Source: Lentzea aerocolonigenes (GTDB taxonomy: Bacteria; Actinomycetota; Actinomycetes; Mycobacteriales; Pseudonocardiaceae). From it: 64,000 bases of DNA. Positions 32,602 to 39,739 of the stretch are shown piece by piece (the first letter of the stretch is position 1; every line of letters begins with the position of its first letter). Location of the stretch: contig NZ_BBOJ01000022.1 in assembly GCF_000974445.1 (NCBI RefSeq), forward strand, positions 248,001 to 312,000. Reading direction: 5' to 3'. The translations under genes and the position numbers were made by a program. The notes beneath the pieces were generated by a model that was not told the origin of the DNA, ran no database searches, and saw only the letters and a list, made by a program, of their open reading frames with translations.

Positions 32602-33230
32602 TCGCCGAGGACTCGGTGCTGCTGAGGGAGGGCGTGCAGCGGCTGCTCGCCGACGAGGGCATCGAAACCGTTGCGGCCGTGGAGAACGGCGACGGGCTGC
32701 TCGACGCCGTGACCGAGCACAAGCCGGACCTGTGCGTGGTGGACGTGCGGATGCCGCCGACGTTCACGGACGAGGGCCTGCGGGCCGCCATCGAGTGCCG
32801 CCGCCGCTATCCGGGGCTGCCGGTGCTTGTGCTGTCGCAGTACGTGGAGGAGCGCTACGCAGTGGAGCTCCTCGCGGGCGGTGCGAGCGGGGTCGGTTAC
32901 CTGCTCAAGGAACGGGTCGCGGACGTGAAGGAGTTCGTCGACGCGGTGCGGCGGGTCGCCGACGGCGGCACGAGCATCGACCACGAGGTGATCACGCAGC
33001 TCATGGTGCGCAGCAAGAAGAGCCCCGTCGACTCGTTGACGCCCCGCGAACGCGAGGTGCTCGGGCTGATGGCACAGGGACTGTCCAACACCGCCATCGC
33101 CGCGACGCTCGTGGTGTCCGACGGCGCCGTGGAGAAGCACGTCGGCAACATCTTCGCGAAGCTAGGCCTGGAACCGTCGAACTCGGAACACCGCCGCGTG
33201 CGGGCCGTCCTGGCCTACCTGGACAGCTGA
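32589..33230 (+). CDS. LuxR/NarL-type response regulator
   Basis: A 213-residue partner of the kinase. The receiver domain has 'VVIAEDSVLLREGV' with the acidic pocket and the phospho-accepting D52 in 'LCVVDVRMPP'; the C-terminal helix-turn-helix (about 148-195) is 'LTPREREVLGLMAQGLSNTAIA...SDGAVEKHVGNIFAKLGL'. GTG 32589 gives MRVVIAED and lies inside the kinase end, so translation is coupled. Its end overlaps the convergent amidohydrolase gene by 16 bases. Confidence 0.92.
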   Translation: MRVVIAEDSVLLREGVQRLLADEGIETVAAVENGDGLLDAVTEHKPDLCVVDVRMPPTFTDEGLRAAIECRRRYPGLPVLVLSQYVEERYAVELLAGGASGVGYLLKERVADVKEFVDAVRRVADGGTSIDHEVITQLMVRSKKSPVDSLTPREREVLGLMAQGLSNTAIAATLVVSDGAVEKHVGNIFAKLGLEPSNSEHRRVRAVLAYLDS

Positions 33231-34120
33231 AGCAGACGGACGCCGTTGTCGTGCAGGACCGCCTGCTCGGCCGCGGCGTCCAGGCCCCACGACCTGATGG
33301 CGTCGAGCTGAACCTCGTACGGGTACGGGATGTTCGGGAAGTCGCTGCCCAGCACGACCCTGTCCGCGAGCCCGGCGATCCTGGACGTCCAGCCGGCGGG
33401 CAGCGGCACCATCCGCTCGGTGAACGCCACGCCCACCATGGTCGTGTCGACGTGCACGTTCCGGTAGCGCTCCACCAGGTCCAACGCACCCGAGTAGTCC
33501 GGCATCCCGGCGTGCGCGATCACCGCGGTCAACGCCGGGTGCCTGCGCAGCACCCCTTCGAAGACGCCGAGACCGGTGAACTCACCCGGCACCGGCCCGT
33601 CGCCGCAGTGCACGACGACCGGCACACCGGCCTCCGCGAGCTGGCCCCAGACACCGTCCAGCAGCTCGTCACGCGGGTCGTAGCCGCCGACCTGGACGTG
33701 CGACTTGAAGCACCGCGCACCGGCCTCCAACGCCTTGCGCACGTACGCCTCGGCGCCCGGCTCCGCGTAGAAGGTGCCCGTCTGGACAGCTTCGGGAACG
33801 CGCGCCGCGAAGTCGGCCGCCCACTCGTTCAGCCACTCCGCCATGCCCGGCCGGTGCGGGTAGACCAGTGGTGCGAACGCGACGACGCCCAGCTCCCGCA
33901 GTGCGGTGAGCCGGGCGTTCTCGTCTGTGCGGTACCAGATGGACCAGTCGACACCGGATTCGCGCACGCGGTCGAAGTACGCCCAGACCTTGTCGAGGAC
34001 GTTCTGAGGCATTCCCGGGGTGCGGGGCGTCCCCGCAAGACACTGAGCGAGGCATGGTCCGCGCTTTCCGCGGACACACTTCTACCCGAGCGAGTGAACA
34101 TGGATGTCCACCAACGCCAT
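33215..34120 (-). pseudogene. Amidohydrolase split by an in-frame stop within an insertion
   Basis: Amidohydrolase_2-type enzyme. The body (33215-34012) starts at MPQNVLDKVWAYFD and has later metal-site elements 'VVVHCGDGP', 'VIAHAGMPDYSG' and 'VVLGSDFPNIPYP'. The true start is ATG 34120, overlapping the smpB stop (TGATG), and encodes MALVDIHVHSLG with the essential H-x-H metal motif, then TAG at 34082. In homologous proteins H-x-H is followed directly by the 'MP..VL.KVWAYFD' segment, so about 75-80 bases have been inserted between. The insert keeps frame but adds the stop. The residual frame from ATG 34012 lacks the H-x-H motif. Confidence 0.7.
34015..34094 (-). repeat. Hairpin-rich insertion in the amidohydrolase gene
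   Basis: About 80 bases containing two perfect hairpins: TGCGGGG/CCCCGCA (34021-34027 with 34031-34037) and GTCCGCG/CGCGGAC (34057-34063 with 34069-34075), and two copies of GAGCGAG (34044-34050 and 34088-34094). The sequence interrupts an otherwise conserved gene in frame. It may be a REP/MITE-like element; a second copy was not found in this window. Confidence 0.5.
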
Positions 34121-34596
34121 CAGTAACGGCCCTTCAGGGCCCGTCCGTGTGCCTTGGCGATCTCGCGGTTGGCGTCGCGCTTCGCGATGTCCTGGCGCTT
34201 GTCGTAGGCCTTCTTGCCCTTCGCGAGGGCGATCTCGACCTTGACGTAGCCGTCCTTGAAGTACATCTGCAGCGGGATCAGCGACAGACCGGACTCCTTG
34301 GTCTTGCCGATCAGCCGTTCGATCTCCGCCTTGTGCAGCAGGAGCTTGCGCTTGCGCCGGACCTCGTGGTTCGTCCACGTCCCCGCGACGTACTCCGGGA
34401 TGTGCAGCGCGTGCAGCCAGATCTCGCCGTCGTCGACCTGGGCGAAGGCGTCCACGAGGGACGCCCGTCCCATGCGCAGGCTCTTCACCTCGGTGCCGAC
34501 GAGCTGAATGCCGGCCTCGTAGGTGTCGAGAATGGTCCAGTCGTGCCGAGCCTTGCGGTTCGACGCGATGACCTTCTGCCCGCGTTCCTTGACCAT
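34120..34596 (-). CDS. smpB: SsrA-binding protein SmpB
   Basis: A 158-residue protein that binds tmRNA and carries it to stalled ribosomes. Conserved segments: 'NRKARHDWTILDTYEAGIQLVGTEVKSLR' in outline, 'LVDAFAQVDDGEIWLHALHIPEY', 'RKRKLLLHKAEI' and the basic C-terminal tail 'AKGKKAYDKRQDIAKRDANREI'. It lies downstream of ftsX with 30 bases between, the order common in actinobacteria. tmRNA is 3 kb downstream. The stop overlaps the start of the broken amidohydrolase gene. Confidence 0.96.
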   Translation of the reverse strand: MVKERGQKVIASNRKARHDWTILDTYEAGIQLVGTEVKSLRMGRASLVDAFAQVDDGEIWLHALHIPEYVAGTWTNHEVRRKRKLLLHKAEIERLIGKTKESGLSLIPLQMYFKDGYVKVEIALAKGKKAYDKRQDIAKRDANREIAKAHGRALKGRY

Positions 34597-34626
34597 GGCG
34601 ACAACTTTACGTGGTCGGTAAAACCG

Positions 34627-35529
34627 TTAAAGCCGCACGTAGAGCCGCAGAGTGACGTAGCCCGTCGTGGCCGAGATGACGATCGCGACGAGGAACAGCC
34701 ACGGCGACACGATCAGGATGTCCAGGTACCCCGTGGGCGGGATGATGCCCGACTCGGTGAGGTTCCTGGTGATCCGGTCGAGGAAGAACGCCTTGAACAG
34801 CACCAGGCCGGCGACCGCGGTGACCGAGCCGATGATGCCCGCGACGACCGCCTCGATGAGGAACGGCAGCTGCGTGTACCACCGGGTCGCGCCGACCAGG
34901 CGCATGATGCCGACCTCGACGCGGCGGGTGAACGCCGACACCTGGATGGTGTTCGAGATCAGCAGCAACGCGGCGAACGCCTGGATGAGCGCGAGGATCA
35001 GGGCGACGTCGCGCAGACCGTTGAGGCCCTCGAAGAACCGGTCCAGGAACTTGCCCTGGTCGTCGACGCCCTTCACACCGGGCTTGCCCTCGAAGGCCTG
35101 CTTGATCACGTCGGTGCGTTCCGGGTCTTCCAGCTTGACGCGGAACGTCGCCGGAATGGCCTCGGGACGCGCGAGCTTGAGGAGCTCCGGCTGCGCTTCG
35201 AAGATCTTCTTGAAGCGCTCGAAGCCCTCGTCGCGGTTCTGGAACACCACGGTCTCGACACCGGAGGTCTGCTCGAGCTGGGAACGCAGACCCGCGCAGG
35301 GCTGCTGGGTGCAGTCCTTGTCGTTGGCGCTGACGTCGTTGGTCAGCAGCACGGAGACCTCGAGCTTGCCCGCGTAGTTGGCCTGCATCTTGTCGACCAT
35401 GCGGACGACGAGCAGGCCACCGCCGAGCAGCCCGAGCGAGATGGCGGTCGTGAGGATCATCGCGATCGTCATCGTGACGTTCCGGCGAAGTCCGGTGATG
35501 ACCTCGCTGAACACGAAGCTGGTACGCAT
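34627..35529 (-). CDS. ftsX: Cell division protein FtsX
   Basis: A 300-residue membrane protein that with FtsE forms an ABC-type complex activating cell-wall hydrolases during division. It has one N-terminal membrane helix (about 20-42), a large extracellular domain with a disulfide-like C-TQQPC pair (about 78-83) and 'VVFQNRDEGFERFKKIF', and three C-terminal helices, with 'EVGIMRLVGATRWYTQLPFLIEA' in the FtsX motif. Length is normal for actinobacteria. It follows ftsE by 40 bases. Confidence 0.94.
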   Translation of the reverse strand: MRTSFVFSEVITGLRRNVTMTIAMILTTAISLGLLGGGLLVVRMVDKMQANYAGKLEVSVLLTNDVSANDKDCTQQPCAGLRSQLEQTSGVETVVFQNRDEGFERFKKIFEAQPELLKLARPEAIPATFRVKLEDPERTDVIKQAFEGKPGVKGVDDQGKFLDRFFEGLNGLRDVALILALIQAFAALLLISNTIQVSAFTRRVEVGIMRLVGATRWYTQLPFLIEAVVAGIIGSVTAVAGLVLFKAFFLDRITRNLTESGIIPPTGYLDILIVSPWLFLVAIVISATTGYVTLRLYVRL

Positions 35530-35569
35530 CGGGGGCGGGGTTCCTTGGGGGTCGGGGATCTAGGAGTGT

Positions 35570-36259
35570 TTAGCGGCCAACGCCGTAAACACCGCGCGCG
35601 TCATCGCGGACGACCTTGCCGTACGACAGCTCCACGACGCGGCGGCGCATCGAGTCGACGATGCCGTGGTCGTGGGTGGCCATGATGACGGTCGTGCCGG
35701 TGCGGTTGATCCGCTCCAGCAGCAACATGATGTCCTGGCTCGTGTCGGGGTCCAGGTTTCCGGTCGGCTCGTCGGCGATCAGCACCAGCGGGCGGTTCAC
35801 GAACGCACGGGCGATCGCGACGCGCTGCTGCTCACCACCGGACAGCTCGGTCGGGAACCGGTCCTCCTTGCCGTCGAGGCCCACCAGCTGCAGCACCTCG
35901 GGCACCACCTTGACGATGGTGTTGCGAGGCTTGCCGATGACCTCCAGGGCGAACGCGACGTTCTCGGCGACCGTCTTCGTGGGCAGAAGGCGGAAGTCCT
36001 GGAACACGCAGCCGATGGACTGACGCAGGCGGGGGACCCTGCGCCGCGACATCTTGGCGACGTCGAAGTTGGACACGTAGACGCGTCCCCTGGTCGGCAC
36101 CTCTTCGCGCAGCAGCAGGCGCAGGAACGTCGACTTGCCGGACCCGGAGGGCCCGATCAGGAAGACGAACTCGCCCTTTTCCATCTCGACGGACACGTCG
36201 TCGAGCGCGGGACGCGTGGAGGTCTTGTAGACCTTGGAAACGTGTTCGAGACGAATCAC
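35570..36259 (-). CDS. ftsE: Cell division ATP-binding protein FtsE
   Basis: A 229-residue ABC ATPase starting MIRLEHVSKVYKTSTRPALDD. Walker A is GPSGSGKST, the Q-loop lies in 'IGCVFQDFRLLPTKTV', the signature is 'LSGGEQQRVAIARA', and Walker B is 'VLIADEPTGNLD', all as in FtsE. It is encoded upstream of ftsX as in most bacteria. A terminator lies upstream (36373-36414), so ftsE has its own promoter. Confidence 0.95.
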   Translation of the reverse strand: MIRLEHVSKVYKTSTRPALDDVSVEMEKGEFVFLIGPSGSGKSTFLRLLLREEVPTRGRVYVSNFDVAKMSRRRVPRLRQSIGCVFQDFRLLPTKTVAENVAFALEVIGKPRNTIVKVVPEVLQLVGLDGKEDRFPTELSGGEQQRVAIARAFVNRPLVLIADEPTGNLDPDTSQDIMLLLERINRTGTTVIMATHDHGIVDSMRRRVVELSYGKVVRDDARGVYGVGR

Positions 36260-36372
36260 GAGGCGCGAGTCTACCCATGGCCGGGGTAAAGCCCCCGTTC
36301 CGGTTAACTTCCCACCCCGGAAAGGCGGTCCTGACCCCCCACACGGCGTGGTCGACCTGGCACAACGGGCTG

Positions 36373-36414
36373 AAAAAGGAGCACGTTCGGACCACCGTCG
36401 GGACCGAACGTGCT
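36373..36414 (-). terminator. Terminator after the prfB-linked unknown gene
   Basis: An 11-bp perfect stem (36380-36390 with 36404-36414) followed on the minus strand by CCTTTTT. It ends the prfB operon before ftsE. Confidence 0.88.
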
Positions 36415-36444
36415 CTTCGACTCAGATCAGCACGAAGGGCGGGG

Positions 36445-36882
36445 TCAGTCCCACCAGTTGAAGAGCGCCGCGCCCAGGGTTTCCGGCCGCCAGCACCTGA
36501 TGTCGTGCGCCGACATCATCGGCCAGGCCGCGGGGTCGAACGGGCCGTCCAGCTCGGCCTTGGGATAGACCCGGTACTTCGTCTGAGCTGCCAGATCCGT
36601 GAGAACGGCCACCAGATCGGGTTCGTCGAGAAACGTGAGCGGCAAGGTGCTCACGCTCCCGTTGGTGAACTCGATGACCCTGGGTTCAGCCAAGGCCATC
36701 CGTCCGTAGTAGCGCGTGCCCACCACCGCGACCGTGCGATCGCGGTAGGTGAGCACGCCCTGGTGGAAGTTCGGGGTGTCGTACCGGGCCAGCCGGAACT
36801 CGGCCACCTCGCCCCGGCTGCGGCGGGCGAACTCGTGGACGAACCCCCGGAACTCGCTTACGCCTGGCTCTGCTTGCGCCAC
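36445..36882 (-). CDS. Unknown protein downstream of prfB
   Basis: A 145-residue protein whose start overlaps the prfB stop by 25 bases, so it is translated with prfB. It has a helical beginning (FRGFVHEFARRSRGEVAEFRL), a beta region with 'GVLTYRDRTVAVVGTRYYGRMALAEP' and a C-terminal 'WPMMSAHDIRCWRPETLGAALFNWWD'. No family was recognised. The usual gene order prfB-ftsE is interrupted by it here. Confidence 0.75.
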   Translation of the reverse strand: MAQAEPGVSEFRGFVHEFARRSRGEVAEFRLARYDTPNFHQGVLTYRDRTVAVVGTRYYGRMALAEPRVIEFTNGSVSTLPLTFLDEPDLVAVLTDLAAQTKYRVYPKAELDGPFDPAAWPMMSAHDIRCWRPETLGAALFNWWD

Positions 36883-37958
36883 CGGATGCCGGCCTCGAGG
36901 AAGTCGTCGATCTCGCCGTCCAGCACCGCCGACGGGTTGCCGACCTCGTGGTTGTTCCGCAGGTCCTTGACCATCTGGTACGGGTGCAGCACGTAGGAGC
37001 GCATCTGGTTGCCCCAGCTGGAACCGGAGTCCTTCAACGCGTCCATCTTCGCCTGCTCCTCCTGCCGGCGGCGCTCGAGCAGCTTGGCCTGCAGGACGTT
37101 CATGGCCGTGGCCTTGTTCTGCAGCTGCGAGCGCTCGTTCTGGCAGGACACGACGATGCCGGTCGGGATGTGCGTGAGGCGCACCGCCGAGTCGGTCGTG
37201 TTGACGCCCTGGCCGCCGGGGCCGGACGAGCGGTAGACGTCGACGCGCAGGTCCTTCTCGTCGATCTCGACGTGGTCGGTCTGCTCGACGACGGGCACGA
37301 CCTCGACGCCGGCGAACGACGTCTGGCGGCGGCCCTGGTTGTCGAACGGCGAGATGCGCACGAGGCGGTGCGTGCCCTGCTCGACGCTCAGCGTGCCGTA
37401 GGCGTACGGCGCGGTGACGCGGAACGTGGCGGACTTGATGCCGGCCTCTTCGGCGTAGGAGGTGTCGAAGACCTCGATGCCGTAGTTGTGGCGCTCGGCC
37501 CAGCGCGAGTACATGCGCAGCAGCATCTCCGCGAAGTCCGCGGCGTCGACGCCGCCGGCCTCCGCGCGGATGGTGACCAGCGCGTTGCGCTCGTCGTACT
37601 CACCGGACAGCAGCGTGCGGACCTCGAGCGACGCGATCTCCTCGCGCAGCTTCGCCCGGTCGTTGTCGGCGTCGGCCAGCGCGTCCGAGTCGTCGGCCTC
37701 CTCCGCGAGCTCGTAGAGCAGCGGGAGGTCGTCCAGGCGTTCGCGCAGGCCGGTGACCCGGCGCAGCTCGCCCTGCTTGTGGGAGAGCTGGCTGGTGACC
37801 TGCTGCGCCTTCTCCTGGTCGTTCCAGAGGTCGGGCTTGGCCGCCTGCTCCTCCAGGTCCGCGACCGCGGCGCGCAACGCATCGAGATCCATCACCGCCT
37901 CGATGCTCGAGAGCGTGGCGGAGAGGTCCTTGATGTCTGCTTCGACGTCCGGGTTCAC
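36858..37958 (-). CDS. prfB: Peptide chain release factor 2
   Basis: A 366-residue class I release factor that ends translation at UGA and UAA. Domain 2 carries the SPF anticodon-like tripeptide (VRISPFDNQGRRQTSF), and domain 3 the GGQ motif (SSGPGGQGVNTTDSAVRLTH in part). The gene is in one frame; unlike in E. coli there is no early UGA for programmed frameshifting. ATG/GTG 37958 gives MNPDVEADIKDLSATL, matching family starts. It stands before ftsEX-smpB. Confidence 0.95.
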   Translation of the reverse strand: MNPDVEADIKDLSATLSSIEAVMDLDALRAAVADLEEQAAKPDLWNDQEKAQQVTSQLSHKQGELRRVTGLRERLDDLPLLYELAEEADDSDALADADNDRAKLREEIASLEVRTLLSGEYDERNALVTIRAEAGGVDAADFAEMLLRMYSRWAERHNYGIEVFDTSYAEEAGIKSATFRVTAPYAYGTLSVEQGTHRLVRISPFDNQGRRQTSFAGVEVVPVVEQTDHVEIDEKDLRVDVYRSSGPGGQGVNTTDSAVRLTHIPTGIVVSCQNERSQLQNKATAMNVLQAKLLERRRQEEQAKMDALKDSGSSWGNQMRSYVLHPYQMVKDLRNNHEVGNPSAVLDGEIDDFLEAGIRWRKQSQA

Positions 37959-38018
37959 GGCAAAAGATTACGCCAGCACCGGTCACCGTTCGCGACCGGT
38001 GCTCGCTGGCGGTCTCTT

Positions 38019-38519
38019 TCAGGCCGTCGGAATCGCGTCCAGCAGCTTGAGAACGGCCTTCGCGTGAGCGAGGCCGAACTCGGCCACCGCCTTGGCGTAG
38101 GGGTCCTCCGCCGTCTTCGCCGCGCTCTTCGCGCTCTCCTGCTCCTGGCCGTACGTCGACCGCGCGGTCGTGATCAGCGACTCGCGCTGCTTCGCGGTCA
38201 GGGAGCCGGCGTGCACGAGGCGCAGGATGAGCGGGCTGCGCAGGTGGTCCGGGCCGGGCTCGGACAGCAGCCAGTTCTTGAAGGCCTTCTTGCCCGCCGC
38301 GGTGAGCACGTACTGCTGGCTTGACCGCGGTCCTTGCTTGCCGAGTCGCAGCAGGCCCTGATCGGCCAGCGCGGGCAGCTCGCGGTACACCTGGCTGCGG
38401 GTCACGCTGAAGAACGCGCCGAAGCGGTCTCCTGCCTCCGCCACCAACTGGCCACCGGTCTTGGGTCCGTCGTGCAGCAGCCCGAGCAGGGCGGCTGCGG
38501 TCGCATTCAGGTCTGACAC
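38019..38519 (-). CDS. PadR-family transcriptional regulator
   Basis: A 166-residue regulator. The winged helix (about 1-80) has 'LNATAAALLGLLHDGPKTGGQLVAEA', 'FFSVTRSQVYRELPALADQGLLRLG' and 'RSSQQYVLTAAGKKAF', the PadR pattern; the C-terminal helices (about 90-166) form the dimerisation domain. GTG 38519 is preferred because the upstream residues of the longer frame are unlike the family. No target gene is obvious; the nearest divergent gene is a small zinc-type protein. Confidence 0.83.
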   Translation of the reverse strand: MSDLNATAAALLGLLHDGPKTGGQLVAEAGDRFGAFFSVTRSQVYRELPALADQGLLRLGKQGPRSSQQYVLTAAGKKAFKNWLLSEPGPDHLRSPLILRLVHAGSLTAKQRESLITTARSTYGQEQESAKSAAKTAEDPYAKAVAEFGLAHAKAVLKLLDAIPTA

Positions 38520-38907
38520 AACGACAACGTTCCCACGTCTGGGGGAAGCTGTCCACAATGGTCAGCCGTTCTGTCCACAGTGGCTGATCACCGGGCTAGT
38601 CTGATGGGCCATGCGGAGCAACGAAAAGTCTCGCTGAGTAAGCGGCAGTTTTCGTGACTCACGCGTTTGGCCGCTTGACCGTCCGTGTCCATCCCGGATG
38701 GAAAAACCCTTTCGCAGAAACGAAAGTCCCCCGATCTCACTCGATCGGCGGTACGACTCTCACCGGCCGAAGCCACCCGAATGGACGGACGTGGGACCTC
38801 GTCGCACGACCCGGTGATGTCGGCGCGCACCCCTTTCCCAGAGCCGTCCGACCGGGAAAATGATCATTGCCAGGCAGGCCGAGCGAGACCCACGGAGGTC
38901 GGGGACG
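38520..38907. other. Long intergenic region with inverted repeats
   Basis: No gene was recognised in about 390 bases. There is an inverted repeat AAGCGGC/GCCGCTT (38640-38646 and 38670-38676) and two similar ACGAAA(A)GTC boxes near 38611 and 38719. These could be operators for the PadR-type gene or for the small gene at 38908. Promoter assignments cannot be made with confidence. Confidence 0.4.
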
Positions 38908-39108
38908 ATGAACATCAAGTGGCTGGACCACAAGAAGGTGGCGGCGCACACGGTGGCGTGGATGACCGGAGGCATTCCGGAGCAGGCGGGCAAGGACGAG
39001 TGCATGGTGTGCGGCAAACAGATCCGCAAGCACCGCACGGTCAACGGAGAGGGCCGGATCTGCTCGAGCATGCTGTGCGCCCAGTACTGGGCGGAGAACA
39101 TGACCTGA
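38908..39108 (+). CDS. Small Cys-rich (zinc-binding-like) protein
   Basis: A 66-residue protein starting MNIKWLDHKKVAAHTVAWMTGG. It has C32-x2-C35 (ECMVCGKQ) and later cysteines in 'RICSSMLCAQYW', four cysteines in the spacing of a treble-clef or zinc-ribbon. ATG 38908 is preceded by GGAGGTCGGGG. The function is unknown; it may be a nucleic-acid-binding or housekeeping zinc protein. It ends shortly before a strong terminator shared with the convergent tRNA. Confidence 0.7.
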   Translation: MNIKWLDHKKVAAHTVAWMTGGIPEQAGKDECMVCGKQIRKHRTVNGEGRICSSMLCAQYWAENMT

Positions 39109-39151
39109 AAGGCCTCGCCGGTCGCGGCAGGTCACGTGATCGGGAATAAGC

Positions 39152-39183
39152 AGAAGGCCGGAGCCTGATGGCTCCGGCCTTCT
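39152..39183. terminator. Bidirectional terminator
   Basis: A perfect 14-bp stem (39152-39165 with 39170-39183) and a TGAT loop. It lies between the plus-strand small gene and the minus-strand initiator tRNA, and can serve both. Confidence 0.85.
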
Positions 39184-39189
39184 GTCTAG

Positions 39190-39263
39190 TAGCGGGGACA
39201 GGATTTGAACCTGCGACCTCTGGGTTATGAGCCCAGCGAGCTACCGAGCTGCTCCACCCCGCG
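39190..39263 (-). tRNA. Initiator tRNA-fMet(CAT), copy 1
   Basis: A 74-base tRNA without encoded CCA. The acceptor stem starts with an unpaired C1 (C1 opposite U72), and the anticodon stem has the three G-C pairs of initiators (GGGCTCATAACCC), so this is the initiator with anticodon CAT. It is identical to the copy at 39613-39686. Confidence 0.96.
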
Positions 39264-39446
39264 CCGCTTCTAGCTTGCCTTGCTGTTGTAAGTAGAACTA
39301 TACACCCCTCCAAAACCCCATTTTCACCACCCCCTCCAACCCGAGTTCCCGCAGGTCACGACCAGGAAGAGGGCGACCCGGCAGGAAAGCCGACTCGGAA
39401 GACCCAGCGGAAGGCCGACCCAGAAAGCCGACTCATCGGATAGGGC

Positions 39447-39512
39447 CTGCCGAAGCCGAAGGCAAGGCGGCCGGGGGTCTGCCGAAGCCGAAGGCAAGGC
39501 GGCCGGGGGTCT
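39447..39512. repeat. Two tandem copies of a 32-bp repeat
   Basis: A 32-bp unit, beginning CTGCCGAAGCCGAAGG and ending CGGGGGT, is repeated exactly (39447-39478 and 39479-39510, with the next two bases also matching). It lies between the two initiator tRNA genes. Confidence 0.9.
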
Positions 39513-39555
39513 GGGGGCTTGCCCCCAGGGTGGGGTTTGGGGGCTCCGCCCCCAA
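39511..39555. repeat. Two REP-like GC hairpins
   Basis: Two palindromes: CTGGGGGC/GCCCCCAG (39511-39528, 2-base loop) and TTGGGGGC/GCCCCCAA (39537-39555, 3-base loop). They resemble the hairpin at 30789-30810. The stretch 39264-39446 otherwise holds only an AT-richer segment near 39290-39320 that may be the promoter of the first tRNA copy. Confidence 0.75.
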
Positions 39556-39565
39556 TGTGAAATGC

Positions 39566-39601
39566 GAAAAAGCCCTGTCTGCGATCTCCGCAGACAGGGC
39601 T
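39566..39601 (-). terminator. Terminator of initiator tRNA copy 2
   Basis: A perfect 13-bp stem (39571-39583 with 39589-39601), 5-base loop, followed on the minus strand by TTTTT. It lies 12 bases after the tRNA 3' end. Confidence 0.92.
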
Positions 39602-39612
39602 CTCCCACTTTG

Positions 39613-39686
39613 TAGCGGGGACAGGATTTGAACCTGCGACCTCTGGGTTATGAGCCCAGCGAGCTACCGAGCTGCTCCACCCCGCG
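39613..39686 (-). tRNA. Initiator tRNA-fMet(CAT), copy 2
   Basis: Same 74 bases as copy 1, again without CCA, with the C1 mismatch and the G-C-rich anticodon stem of initiators. Two copies 350 bases apart in the same direction point to a local duplication, though each has its own terminator. Confidence 0.96.
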
Positions 39687-39739
39687 TCGGTATGAATAGA
39701 ACCTTACGCGGGGTGGAGCGGTTGATGCAAATCGTCAGG

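Noticed and set aside
36858..37958. Programmed +1 frameshift in prfB
   Set aside because: The coding frame is continuous from the start with no early UGA, as is usual in actinobacteria.
39324..39608. Minus-strand frame of 94 codons between the initiator tRNA genes
   Set aside because: It consists of the tandem repeat, REP hairpins and a terminator read as protein, has no ribosome site, and its product is low-complexity.
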